Positions 17,218 through 25,040 of a stretch of DNA of 37,489 nt are shown piece after piece. The DNA comes from CAYSPS01 sp964432975. GTDB taxonomy: Bacteria; Babelota; Babeliae; Babelales; UBA12409. The stretch covers positions 1-37,489 of the forward strand of contig CAYSPS010000006.1 of NCBI GenBank assembly GCA_964432975.1. Direction: 5' to 3'. The notes beneath the pieces were generated by a model. It saw nothing but the letters and a program-made list of their open reading frames with translations. It was not told the origin of the DNA and searched no databases. The translations under genes were made by a program, and so were the position numbers. The first letter of the stretch is position 1, and each line of letters starts with the position of its first letter.

Positions 17218-19081
17218 TTATGGCGTTCCATCGGAAATATCGATTGCCCCCTCAAGCAATAACTGATAATACCTTGAATGTTGCGCAAGAATATGTTTCG
17301 GATAAAAGCGCATTTTTTTTGTCTCACGTATTAATGAAATATCCAAAATACCAACTGCGTTCGTAATCGTCTGCAAGCGGTGTGCAATCACGCACACAAC
17401 CGAATTCATTGATAACTCCATCATCATTGTCGTAATAGCACGTTCACTAATTTCATCTAAACTACTGGTTGGTTCATCCATCAATATCAGAAGTGGCTTG
17501 TAACAACGTGCGCGTAAATACAAACTGGCAAAATTAAAACGCTGACGCTGACCACCAGACAAAGTAAAACCACCTTCACCTATAGGGGTCTCCAAGCCTT
17601 TTTTATCTTCAAATATATGCCAGATCCCAACTTTTTGCAGTATATCACAAAGTTCGACATCGCCATAGGCAACCGTCTCTGGTAATCCAAAAAGCAGGTT
17701 ATAGCGCACCGAACCACGCAATGTTGTTGCTGTTTGACTTTGCACAGCAATAATAGTACGCCGCGCATAATCATCAATAGCATAAATGTCTACACCATTA
17801 ACCAAAACGGTCCCTTCGTTGGGCCGCAATTGGCCACCAAGAATTGATAGAAGTGTCGTTTTACCTACACCAGATGGACCAATAATACCATAGAGCTTAT
17901 TTTTTTGATTTGACGGAACAGTGAGAATCAGCGAATGGCCATTAAAAATTTGTGCATTTTCATCGTATTGAAATTGTAAATTACGCGCCTCGATCTGTAT
18001 ATTACCCTCCCTATTAAGCGGCAACTCGAGCAGCTGTTCTGTTTCACTCAACACCGGAAAAGTTTGCTTGCCGAACGTACGCAAAAATATAAACAAATCT
18101 TGAATACGACTAATATCAGTAATAAACAAATAAAAATAACGCCCAAACTTAGTTACGTTGTATGTGCCACCAAAATACGTAATCACAAGTGTTGTGGCCG
18201 TTAATACGCTGACCATGCCAGCAATCGTAAGTTTAATAATAAGTGCACATATAACGCAAAAAAGCGAAAAATAGATCATGCGCATAAACACATTCATCAA
18301 ACAGAAAGAGCCCCATGAAGCTCTATCAACAGCTATACTTTTGTTTGTTTGCAAACGCAAACGGCGCATTGCTTCATTGCCGGCAAAAGCTGATCGGATT
18401 AACCCAATTTGAGACAAGTTCTCAAGGGCAATGCTCTTGAGCTTATCTTCTGCAACAACCCACGGATCAAAAAAAGATTCTTCATTAAGCAAATACACGG
18501 GTACTGAAATCGCAATAATTAATACATTCAAAAGCAATGCAACAAACCCCACCGTTTTATCGACAACCCACAATGCGCTCACGGCAGTTGCGACCTGAAC
18601 AAGCATAAACATCAATTCATATGTACCCGTATCAAGAATTTTTTGATATGCCTGCGTTGCCCGATCAATTTTGGCTACAATTTGCCCCGTGTCTCGCGTG
18701 GCATGAAAAATGGGATCAATACGCAAAAGCAATTGATGCGCATAAAATTGAATGCTTTGCGCACTCTCACTGAGTAACGTAAAATTAAAATCGCCAACAT
18801 AATCGATGATGAGCAATACGCACCATGCGCACAAAAATACCAACAACCAATACATATTTGCCTGTGCAATAATTGCAGCCAAAACCAGCGGCGAAAGCAT
18901 ACCGGCAATACGCACAATGGACAATGGTACAAGCGTCAAAAAAAGGCGCAACTTTTGCCGCGCAAGTAATTTCCACCATGGTTCATTAAAATTAATAGAA
19001 ATTACACATCTAAATTTGAGTGCATTAAATAAATCGTAAAAAAAATCGTAATATCGTTTAACTAAAGAGCGCCATATCGTT
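17218..19081 (-). CDS. ABC exporter half-transporter, subunit 1 (5' end lost in an assembly gap)
   Basis: This paralogue of the preceding exporter has a six-helix TMD followed by an NBD with Walker A GPSGVGKTT, signature LSGGQRQRFN, Walker B LILMDEPTSSLDE and H-loop AHRLQT. All catalytic motifs are intact. The sequence visible from 19081 begins TIWRSLVKRYYDFF, which aligns with residue about 9 of the neighbour, so only some eight codons and the start are missing in the N-run at 19082-19091. An apparent GTG beyond the gap at 19095 should not be trusted as the start. It is the first gene of the apparent ABC-ABC-pgeF-secA unit. Confidence 0.92.
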
Positions 19082-19091
19082 NNNNNNNNNN
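19082..19091. other. Assembly gap (10 N)
   Basis: A run of ten Ns removes the start codon, ribosome site and promoter of the first ABC exporter gene. Its true length is unknown, since ten Ns is a common placeholder. The 170 bases from here to the tRNA hold no gene; a small hairpin (19199-19215) is the only structure I see. Confidence 0.95.
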
Positions 19092-19260
19092 GCACAGTTA
19101 AATCCCCTTTTTCGCGAAATTTTATCAGAGCACGGTAAAACCATTGCTATCAAGATCAATGTAAAGAAGTCGCGAACAAGATTCAATAGCCAACAACACG
19201 AGCGATGCACGCTCGAATCGGGTTCACTTATCAAAAATAGTTGATGATTGCGTAAGGAAT

Positions 19261-19337
19261 TGGTTGCGGGGGCTGGATTCGAACCAGCGACCTCTGGGTT
19301 ATGAGCCCAACGAGCTACCATACTGCTCCACCCCGCG
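19261..19337 (-). tRNA. Initiator tRNA-fMet (CAT)
   Basis: This is a 77-nt tRNA with encoded CCA (19261-19263 on the plus strand reads TGG). The anticodon loop is CTCATAA with anticodon CAT, and the T-arm is GGTTCGAATCC. Two initiator hallmarks are visible: the C1-A72 mismatch at the top of the acceptor stem, and three G-C pairs closing the anticodon stem (GGG/CCC). A strong promoter lies just upstream. Confidence 0.97.
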
Positions 19338-19353
19338 ATCATTTTGTACCCCA

Positions 19354-19382
19354 ATGATAGGCCAGTTTTTCACAATTGTCAA
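19354..19382 (-). promoter_or_regulatory. Strong sigma70-type promoter for tRNA-fMet
   Basis: Read on the minus strand, a perfect -35 TTGACA (19382-19377) is followed by 17 bases and TATCAT (19359-19354). The expected start is about ten bases before the tRNA 5' end at 19337. This near-consensus spacing and sequence show that the organism uses a standard housekeeping sigma factor. Confidence 0.85.
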
Positions 19383-19459
19383 CCACAAATTCTTATTTAT
19401 AATTATTTTTTTCGAAAATAATTATCTCGGACCAGGTTTTTTTGTCAAAAAATCAGGTT

Positions 19460-19478
19460 TTGGCGCACAGCGCGCCAA
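19460..19478 (-). terminator. Hairpin after the minus-strand secreted-protein operon
   Basis: The GC-rich arms TTGGCGC (19460-19466) and GCGCCAA (19472-19478) with a five-base loop lie 22 bases past the stop at 19501. On the minus strand a run of six Ts follows after a short delay. It is probably the terminator of the operon at 19501-21221. Confidence 0.5.
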
Positions 19479-19500
19479 GCACTATTTGTAGAATCTATCA

Positions 19501-20415
19501 CTACTTAGGCTTGATCAGCTGCTCAAACGCGGGAGAGGATCGAGCATAATAAGCACCACTATCTGGCACGCTATCATCGCCAACCAAAATACACCGCTCA
19601 CCCCCTGGAATACGCTTACCATCTGGAAGCATTATGTGCGCCCGCCACCAGGCACAATCAAACGTCGTGTGCTCGTTAACCTCATCGGGGCGAACCTCAT
19701 GCGATACAAACCGGCCCTTAAAACAATCAAGTAAACTTTGCGCCTGTTTTTGTAATCGCTCATAAGATGCTGGATCAACGTGCCCAACAAAATACACAGG
19801 GAGACCCGCTTTCTCACATTGCAATAGGCGTTTTTGCATAACAGCGCTCACTTGACAAGTTTGTGCTATTGCATCGGTATCAAACGCCGCAAAAGCGATA
19901 GCTTTTTGCAAAGCTCGTATGCGTGCATCTGTTGTAGAATCGTCAGAAAATTTTTGTGCGTCAAAAGCGCGATAAAGTTTGTCGAGTGCCACAGTAGTTT
20001 TTAAACGACCAAGCAACCATGCGACAATAATGGGTGGCAGCTCTTGTTTTTTATACCAAATTGTTGGTAGTGAATGATCGGAAAAAGCGGGTCGTATAAC
20101 GCCAAAAAACGCTGCTTGGCCATCTTCTTCATTCCACGGTATTCCTGCTTCAAAGCATCGTTTTGCTACTTGTGCACAATCTGCAGCTTTTTTGGCCCCT
20201 GCTAGAACTGCCGACCAAAAACCGCGGTGCTTTGCGGGTTGAGAAATCTCTGGCAACGCTTGGCAATTAAGGCGAGCAGCAATCACTGACGCACGGGAAA
20301 AAACGCCTTGGTCAAACAATGCATTGGCGTCGACCATAACATGCAATGGTTCATCACGCTGCATTGCGTGCACACAATAAACAAAAAAGATCATACCCAA
20401 AAGCTGCCGTTTCAT
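19501..20415 (-). CDS. Secreted degenerate HAD-like protein
   Basis: This 304-residue protein has a signal peptide (MKRQLLGMIFFVYCVHA) and a layout like HAD hydrolases: a motif-I-like strand LHVMVDANALFD, a helical cap, a motif-II-like strand AGLPVYFVGHVDPASYERL, a GRFVSHEVRPDE segment where KPD is usual, and a final ILVGDDSVPDSGAYYA like motif IV. The usual second Asp of DxD is Asn, the motif II Ser/Thr is Gly, and the motif III Lys is Arg, so catalysis is doubtful. The HAD assignment is inference from this pattern. The ATG at 20415 follows GGGAGG and overlaps the stop of the upstream gene by ATGA. The frame is open to 20556 inside that gene. Confidence 0.65.
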   Translation of the reverse strand: MKRQLLGMIFFVYCVHAMQRDEPLHVMVDANALFDQGVFSRASVIAARLNCQALPEISQPAKHRGFWSAVLAGAKKAADCAQVAKRCFEAGIPWNEEDGQAAFFGVIRPAFSDHSLPTIWYKKQELPPIIVAWLLGRLKTTVALDKLYRAFDAQKFSDDSTTDARIRALQKAIAFAAFDTDAIAQTCQVSAVMQKRLLQCEKAGLPVYFVGHVDPASYERLQKQAQSLLDCFKGRFVSHEVRPDEVNEHTTFDCAWWRAHIMLPDGKRIPGGERCILVGDDSVPDSGAYYARSSPAFEQLIKPK

Positions 20416-21221
20416 AGCCTCCCCCCAAGAAGCCGCACAAGTTGCTCCAGCTTGCTTGCAGGCGCTGCAATAATAGCTGCAAGTTCTTGATTTCGTGCTC
20501 GTAAGCTCGCAGGATCTCGAAAAGCTGGCGCCGCACTTTCCTGTGACGCTTGACACTCCTTCGTCAATTTTTCATGATCCACGTGCAACTCACTCAGCGC
20601 TGTGCTTAATTGCTCTAAATTATTGATTATTGTGCTTTCTTGTCGCGCTTGATCAGCGTGCAACACCCGCACTGCGCTGCTGATATCTTCAAGGGCTCTT
20701 TTAAAATCTGCCATTTGAGGATTAAGCTGATTAAGTACCTGATAAAGATCCCCGAGTTGTTTGCGTAAAAGCCACGCATAAACACGCGGCCAAGCCCCCC
20801 ACCCCATCAACCCCAAACTCAGGACACTCGCAATCAATACCGGTACCTTTTTTGTCGCAATTGTTTCAAGCCCGCGATGCGGCTCAACCCCACGATAGTG
20901 CGGTAAAACACTTAAGCCGGTAGCCACACCGGCCGCAGCCACAGCACCTCCAGATATTAACACTTTATGAGCCGTGACTGAATCCACAACACTTCTCACT
21001 CTGTCAGCAAGAGAGCCCCACCCGCGCGGTACGCGAGTTAATAAATCAAGCTCCTGTGTAAGTAATTTACGCTGTTCCCCACAAAATTCTTCCTCAGCGC
21101 CGGCAGCACTTGCCACAGCCTGGCCTGCATTGTACACAACTATCGCCCGTTGCAACCCATCTGGCACCTTCATTGCTTGTACAATAGTTGATAAACACGT
21201 AAGAAAAACAAGTTTCTTCAT
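20412..21221 (-). CDS. Secreted/membrane coiled-coil protein of unknown function
   Basis: This 269-residue protein begins with a signal peptide (MKKLVFLTCLSTIVQA). Two hydrophobic segments follow (about residues 88-103, rich in Ala and Gly, and 122-139, VPVLIASVLSLGLMGWGAW), then a long helical region of about 100 residues (DLYQVLNQLNPQMADFKRAL onward) with heptad-like Leu and Val spacing that should form a coiled coil in the periplasm or membrane. I recognise no family. AAGGGG precedes the ATG at 21221. It is translationally coupled to the degenerate HAD gene downstream, which suggests a joint function. Confidence 0.65.
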   Translation of the reverse strand: MKKLVFLTCLSTIVQAMKVPDGLQRAIVVYNAGQAVASAAGAEEEFCGEQRKLLTQELDLLTRVPRGWGSLADRVRSVVDSVTAHKVLISGGAVAAAGVATGLSVLPHYRGVEPHRGLETIATKKVPVLIASVLSLGLMGWGAWPRVYAWLLRKQLGDLYQVLNQLNPQMADFKRALEDISSAVRVLHADQARQESTIINNLEQLSTALSELHVDHEKLTKECQASQESAAPAFRDPASLRARNQELAAIIAAPASKLEQLVRLLGGRL

Positions 21222-21238
21222 ACAAGCCCCTTTTTGTA

Positions 21239-21258
21239 GTACCCTAAACTGAGGGTAC
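21239..21258. repeat. Short palindrome between divergent genes
   Basis: Arms GTACCCT (21239-21245) and AGGGTAC (21252-21258) with a six-base spacer lie between the divergent genes at 21221 and 21296. It could be an operator. No other copy was found near the other genes. Confidence 0.35.
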
Positions 21259-21295
21259 CATATCACAAAAAAGACGGGGGGCACAATAAGTTTTT

Positions 21296-21601
21296 ATGAA
21301 CAACCAAAACTTTGGCGCAACGCATAAAAATGCCTCATGTGGCGACAGCGTCACCGTCAACGGCACGATGGTTGATGGCATCATCACGCATATCAATTTT
21401 GAAGTACACGGTTGCTCATTGTCCCAAAAAGCTGCCACAGTACTTGCTGAACATGTACGCACCATGACACATCAACAAGCGCTCGCCATAAGCGATCATG
21501 ATATACAAACCTGGCTCAACCTCACCCTCGGTCCCGTGAGATTACAATGTGCGCTTGCACCAGTTCAGGCACTCAAAAAGGCACTTGAAGGTGCCAAATA
21601 G
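21296..21601 (+). CDS. Short IscU/SufU-like iron-sulfur scaffold protein
   Basis: This 101-residue protein has the three conserved cysteines of the IscU/SufU scaffold fold: NASCGD (Cys15), VHGCSLSQ (Cys41) and VRLQCALAPVQALKKAL (Cys85), plus Asp17. Scaffolds of this kind assemble [Fe-S] clusters delivered by a cysteine desulfurase. It is shorter than usual (about 130-150) because the first helix (normally LYxxVIxDHYxxPRN) is missing; an in-frame stop at 21287 rules out an upstream extension, so the shortness is real. No cysteine desulfurase or other suf/isc gene is in the window. The middle segment is also shortened. Confidence 0.75.
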   Translation: MNNQNFGATHKNASCGDSVTVNGTMVDGIITHINFEVHGCSLSQKAATVLAEHVRTMTHQQALAISDHDIQTWLNLTLGPVRLQCALAPVQALKKALEGAK

Positions 21602-21651
21602 CACCACCTTATAATTAAAAATAATTTTAAAAAGAAATATTTTAAAAATTA

Positions 21652-21681
21652 TTGATTTACATTAAATCAATTTTTTATAAT
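21652..21681 (+). promoter_or_regulatory. Promoter and overlapping hairpin before the small CxxC genes
   Basis: TTGATT (21652-21657), 18 bases and a perfect TATAAT (21676-21681) lie 43 bases before the ATG at 21725. The same stretch forms a hairpin (21651-21658 with 21664-21671, five-base loop) followed by six Ts, which would terminate transcription from the IscU-like gene. Both uses may be real. Confidence 0.5.
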
Positions 21682-21724
21682 TATTTCAGAGGGCTATGAA
21701 ACCAATCAAAGGGGAGAGGGTTTT

Positions 21725-22243
21725 ATGAAAAAAACTTTATACATTCTTGCGCTTTTATGCTGCGCGAATGGAGCAATGCGCGCTACTACACCGCAGGAAA
21801 TTATGCAAGATAGAAGTATGACGAATGGAAGCACGGGACTCATAAAATGTTACATCGATCCGGCACTAAAAGCCGGGAGCTATGACGATACCTTCTTTAT
21901 CATGGCCGCTCCTACAGGAGAGTCACTAAATATTGCCGTTGGTGGCGCGGGAACAGACAGATTACACCATGAACCTGCATTAAGTCGTCTTTTAAGCTTG
22001 GGGTCAAAAGACGTCGTTTATAATGACGCAAAAATCTGCTGGGCCTGCAGATTGGTGCAAGATCAGAAATTAAGCAATACATGCGAACCGCGGTGGGCCA
22101 ATGCCACTCAACGAGGTCTTGAAGCGGAAGGCTATCGACAAAGCTATGATCGACTCCAAAGCCGTATATCGAAATTTGAAATACATAATCCAAGCACCGG
22201 AAACATACTTTATACAGGCATATGTCCAGACAATGTTATCTGA
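21725..22243 (+). CDS. Small secreted CxxC protein, copy 1
   Basis: This 172-residue protein has a signal peptide (MKKTLYILALLCCANGAMRA) and a strong GGGGAGAGGG ribosome site. Its mature part holds an early Cys in LIKCYID, the core YNDAKICWACRL, and a C-terminal LYTGICPD. The tandem neighbour shares the same three blocks and the protein at 36650 has a diverged version. The CWAC pair could be a redox-active or structural disulfide, or a metal site; no thioredoxin fold is evident. I recognise no named family. Confidence 0.65.
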   Translation: MKKTLYILALLCCANGAMRATTPQEIMQDRSMTNGSTGLIKCYIDPALKAGSYDDTFFIMAAPTGESLNIAVGGAGTDRLHHEPALSRLLSLGSKDVVYNDAKICWACRLVQDQKLSNTCEPRWANATQRGLEAEGYRQSYDRLQSRISKFEIHNPSTGNILYTGICPDNVI

Positions 22244-22268
22244 AAACCATAAAAATGGAGTTTATTTT

Positions 22269-22856
22269 ATGAAGAGAATCTTATTGTTTTTCTTACTTTT
22301 AGCATCAGGACTTCGACAGCTAATGGCTATGGATCTAAAATCAGCTCTTTTAAGCCTCAACCCTGAGGGAACGTCGGGATTTCTTCCCGCTGCACTTACC
22401 TGTACGCTCGGCAACGGAACAACATTCGACCTGTTTTTCACAAGTAATACAAGGAATAACGAAGAAGCTGATTGTTTCAACGGTTACATTATCAAAAAAG
22501 CGTATCTCGGCCCCATTGGAGCTCTCAATGATCCACATACAAAACGCATAATTAAAGAGCTACCTAGACATGGCTTTTTCGTTACAAACATGTCGTTTAA
22601 ATCAAGAGAGAATGTCAGTCTGGCGCGTGGCCTTATTGTCGGGAGAGCAATTCCGTATAGTGACGAAAAAGTTTGCTGGGCATGCCGCTTATTTGCTGAC
22701 TCATGCTTGAACAGCACCTCTTGCGGTGAGCAAATCAACCAAAACTTGCCCGATACTACCAAAAACGATCTGGCGCACCAACCGGTAGCGTCTTTTACCG
22801 TCAAGCAAGGACCTGCAACTCTTTATACGGGAACCTGTCCAGATGGCGTGAAATAA
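22269..22856 (+). CDS. Small secreted CxxC protein, copy 2
   Basis: This 195-residue protein has a signal peptide (MKRILLFFLLLASGLRQLMA). The mature part contains LTCTLGNG, an extra Cys in ADCFNG, the core YSDEKVCWACRL, then two more cysteines (ADSCLNSTSCG) and the shared ending LYTGTCPDGV. It follows copy 1 by 25 bases with GGAG before its ATG, so the two form an operon. The frame opens earlier at 22101 within copy 1, but 22269 gives the signal peptide and ribosome site. A canonical terminator closes the operon. Function unknown. Confidence 0.65.
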   Translation: MKRILLFFLLLASGLRQLMAMDLKSALLSLNPEGTSGFLPAALTCTLGNGTTFDLFFTSNTRNNEEADCFNGYIIKKAYLGPIGALNDPHTKRIIKELPRHGFFVTNMSFKSRENVSLARGLIVGRAIPYSDEKVCWACRLFADSCLNSTSCGEQINQNLPDTTKNDLAHQPVASFTVKQGPATLYTGTCPDGVK

Positions 22857-22876
22857 AAAATCAAATTGTTTTTTTA

Positions 22877-22916
22877 AAGAAGAGAGGCGTTTGCCTCTCT
22901 TCTTGTTCTTTTTTGC
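22877..22916 (+). terminator. Intrinsic terminator of the CxxC operon
   Basis: A 12-base perfect stem (22877-22888 with 22893-22904) with a four-base loop is followed by a T-rich tract (GTTCTTTTTT). This is the most canonical intrinsic terminator in the window. Confidence 0.88.
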
Positions 22917-22928
22917 TACACTAAAAAC

Positions 22929-23999
22929 ATGTTAAACACTAAAAAACTTTCACAAGCTTTTCAAAAAATTGAACCGGAGCTTTGGTTCAATCACGGCGAC
23001 GAACAACCTCATGCACGCATACTTTGGCGCGAACTCTGCAACACGTGCCCGCTCGAGCCGGCATTACCAGCTTCTCCAGCTCCTGCGTGGCTTTCTTGGC
23101 CGCTGCACACAAAAATCGTTGCGTCCCAACCACCGTTATATCATGTTATTGCCATCGATGGCTCGCAAATTTACCCCGAACGGCATGAAGGAATACGCTG
23201 CAGCTTGTTGCACACAGCACACATACATATAGAATATGCACAACCGATTTCATATATACAAACTGACAGTACAATCACCATAGAAAACGTACACACGGCT
23301 GATGGTCAATTAGGCACACAAGAACTTGATTGCAAACGGTTTTTACAAGAACTCCAGCATGGACTAGACTACGCCAAAACACTCAGAACAGAACAACCCG
23401 TGCTCGTACTTATTGATGGACCATTGATCTTTTGGAATATCAGCGAATCACCACGACTTAAACAAAAATACTTTGAGCACTATTGCGCGATCCTTGCGCA
23501 GTACCAACAAAAGAATATTACCCTTGCTGGATACATCAGCTTTCCACACAGCAAAGATTTAATCAACCTTGTGCGCTGGTATGCACACCAAAAACAATCG
23601 CCAGTTTCGTTCCAGTATCTGATAGACACCGATGTGCTCGAAACAATGTTGTGCCCACACGAGTGCACGCCAACTTTTTTATCACGCGTAAGCATTGCGC
23701 GCGAATGTCCAGAAATAATTCAACCAACATTTTTTTATTGTCACACCGGCAGAGAAATCGCACGTGTCGAACTTCTTTCTTGGCTTGCGCACGACACCAT
23801 GTGCACCAGTACGCTTGCACAAATTATTATTGATCAATGCATGAAGGGAGATGGGTATCCTGTAAGTCTTGCGCATGCTCACGAACAAGCAATTGTCAAA
23901 AAACAAGATCGTGAAATTTTTTATCGTTTTCTTGCACAAAAATATCAAGCACGCACACTATCGCCCAAAAAAATACATAAAAACAAACTTGCTATTTAG
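22929..23999 (+). CDS. NurA-domain 5'-3' nuclease
   Basis: This 356-residue protein matches the NurA fold, the nuclease partner of the HerA helicase in DNA-end resection. Metal-ligand strands are AIDGSQIYPERH (Asp77) and LVLIDGPL (Asp163), and the C-terminal GYPVSLAHAHEQAIV-DREIF block is typical. In bacteria, NurA homologues also occur in HerA-NurA defence modules; here no HerA/FtsK-like gene is near. It lies between a terminator and galE, whose end it overlaps by eight bases on the opposite strand. A ribosome site is not obvious before the ATG. Confidence 0.8.
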   Translation: MLNTKKLSQAFQKIEPELWFNHGDEQPHARILWRELCNTCPLEPALPASPAPAWLSWPLHTKIVASQPPLYHVIAIDGSQIYPERHEGIRCSLLHTAHIHIEYAQPISYIQTDSTITIENVHTADGQLGTQELDCKRFLQELQHGLDYAKTLRTEQPVLVLIDGPLIFWNISESPRLKQKYFEHYCAILAQYQQKNITLAGYISFPHSKDLINLVRWYAHQKQSPVSFQYLIDTDVLETMLCPHECTPTFLSRVSIARECPEIIQPTFFYCHTGREIARVELLSWLAHDTMCTSTLAQIIIDQCMKGDGYPVSLAHAHEQAIVKKQDREIFYRFLAQKYQARTLSPKKIHKNKLAI

Positions 24000-25032
24000 C
24001 GCACTTTTGCAGTTCACTTTTGTAGGCTGAAGAAATAATTGTCTGCAAATCACTCCAGTGCGCTTTCCATCCAAGTATGCGCTCAGCTTTGTGCGCGTCA
24101 GCAACCAATTGTGCTGGATCTCCTGGTCGGCGCGGTTTAATGACAAAAACTACTGGCTTGCCGCAAACGGCTGCAATCGAATCAAGCACTTGTTTTACTG
24201 AATATCCTGTACCGGTACCTAGGTTAAACACATCACTTGCGCCATTCTTGCACAAATACTCAAGCGCCGCAACATGCGCAATTGCCAAATCTTTGACATG
24301 CAAATAGTCTCGAATACACGTTCCGTCTGGCGTTGAATAATCATCACCAAACACATTAAATGGCTTATTTTCAATAACTGCCCGCAACGCGAGTGGAATT
24401 AAATGTGTTTCTGGTTCATGTAATTCTGCCAATCCGTCTTCAGGCTGTGCGCCACATGCATTAAAATAACGCAACGCCACAAATTTTAATCCATACGCTT
24501 GTGCACAATCACGCAAAATCTGTTCAACAATCAACTTTGTATTCCCATATGGATTAATGGGCGCCGTTAATTGATCCTCGGTAATCGGCACCTTGGTTGG
24601 CATACCATACACGGCAGCGCTTGAAGAAAAAATAATTTTTTGTACATGGTGCTCACGCATACTTTGCAAGAGTGTAACCGTACGAGAAATATTATTTTCA
24701 TAATATTTAAGCGGATTTTGTACCGATTCGCCAACAGCAATAAATCCAGCAAAATGAATCACGGCATCAATTTTGTTGTGTGTAAAAATTTCTTTCAAGA
24801 TAGCGATATCACCAATATCACCGCGCACAATCGTTGCCCATGTACGTGCAAATGGTTGGTTATACATAAAATTATCAAGAACAATGACTCGATACCCACG
24901 CTGCGCAAGCAAAAAAGCCGTATGTGAACCAATATAACCGGCACCACCGGTAACTAAAATCGTTTGTTTTTCAGCGCGCAGACTCATTCCCATAACAACA
25001 CTCATAATCAAAATAATAAGTATTTTTTTCAT
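23992..25032 (-). CDS. galE: UDP-glucose 4-epimerase (GalE-like) with an N-terminal signal sequence
   Basis: This 346-residue short-chain epimerase is closest to GalE, which interconverts UDP-glucose and UDP-galactose (or the N-acetyl forms). It has TGGAGYIG (28-35) for NAD, HFAG, the Ser cluster FSSSAAVYG, catalytic Tyr162 and Lys166 in YGNTK, and LRYFNACG. The first 20 residues (MKKILIILIMSVVMGMSLRA) form a classical signal peptide that GalE normally lacks. Internal ATGs at 24993 or 24987 would give a cytosolic form but have poorer ribosome sites. It begins eight bases after the barrel gene's stop, so both are likely in one transcript. Confidence 0.9.
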   Translation of the reverse strand: MKKILIILIMSVVMGMSLRAEKQTILVTGGAGYIGSHTAFLLAQRGYRVIVLDNFMYNQPFARTWATIVRGDIGDIAILKEIFTHNKIDAVIHFAGFIAVGESVQNPLKYYENNISRTVTLLQSMREHHVQKIIFSSSAAVYGMPTKVPITEDQLTAPINPYGNTKLIVEQILRDCAQAYGLKFVALRYFNACGAQPEDGLAELHEPETHLIPLALRAVIENKPFNVFGDDYSTPDGTCIRDYLHVKDLAIAHVAALEYLCKNGASDVFNLGTGTGYSVKQVLDSIAAVCGKPVVFVIKPRRPGDPAQLVADAHKAERILGWKAHWSDLQTIISSAYKSELQKCAK

Positions 25033-25040
25033 ATGTTTTT

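Noticed and set aside
19199..19215. CGAGCG/CGCTCG hairpin between the tRNA and the gap
   Set aside because: It could be the tRNA terminator but has only six pairs and no T-run on the minus strand.
19058..19354. Minus-strand open frame containing AGSNPAPATN
   Set aside because: It runs through the tRNA-fMet and the N gap; the peptide is the usual translation artefact of a tRNA.
19399..19425. 11-base AT-only hairpin upstream of the tRNA promoter
   Set aside because: It is made only of A and T in its stem, so it is weak and likely by chance in AT-rich intergenic DNA.
19264..19491. Open frame on the plus strand starting MRGLDSNQRPLGYE
   Set aside because: It is the reverse complement of the tRNA-fMet gene; this peptide is a well-known artefact of translating tRNA genes.
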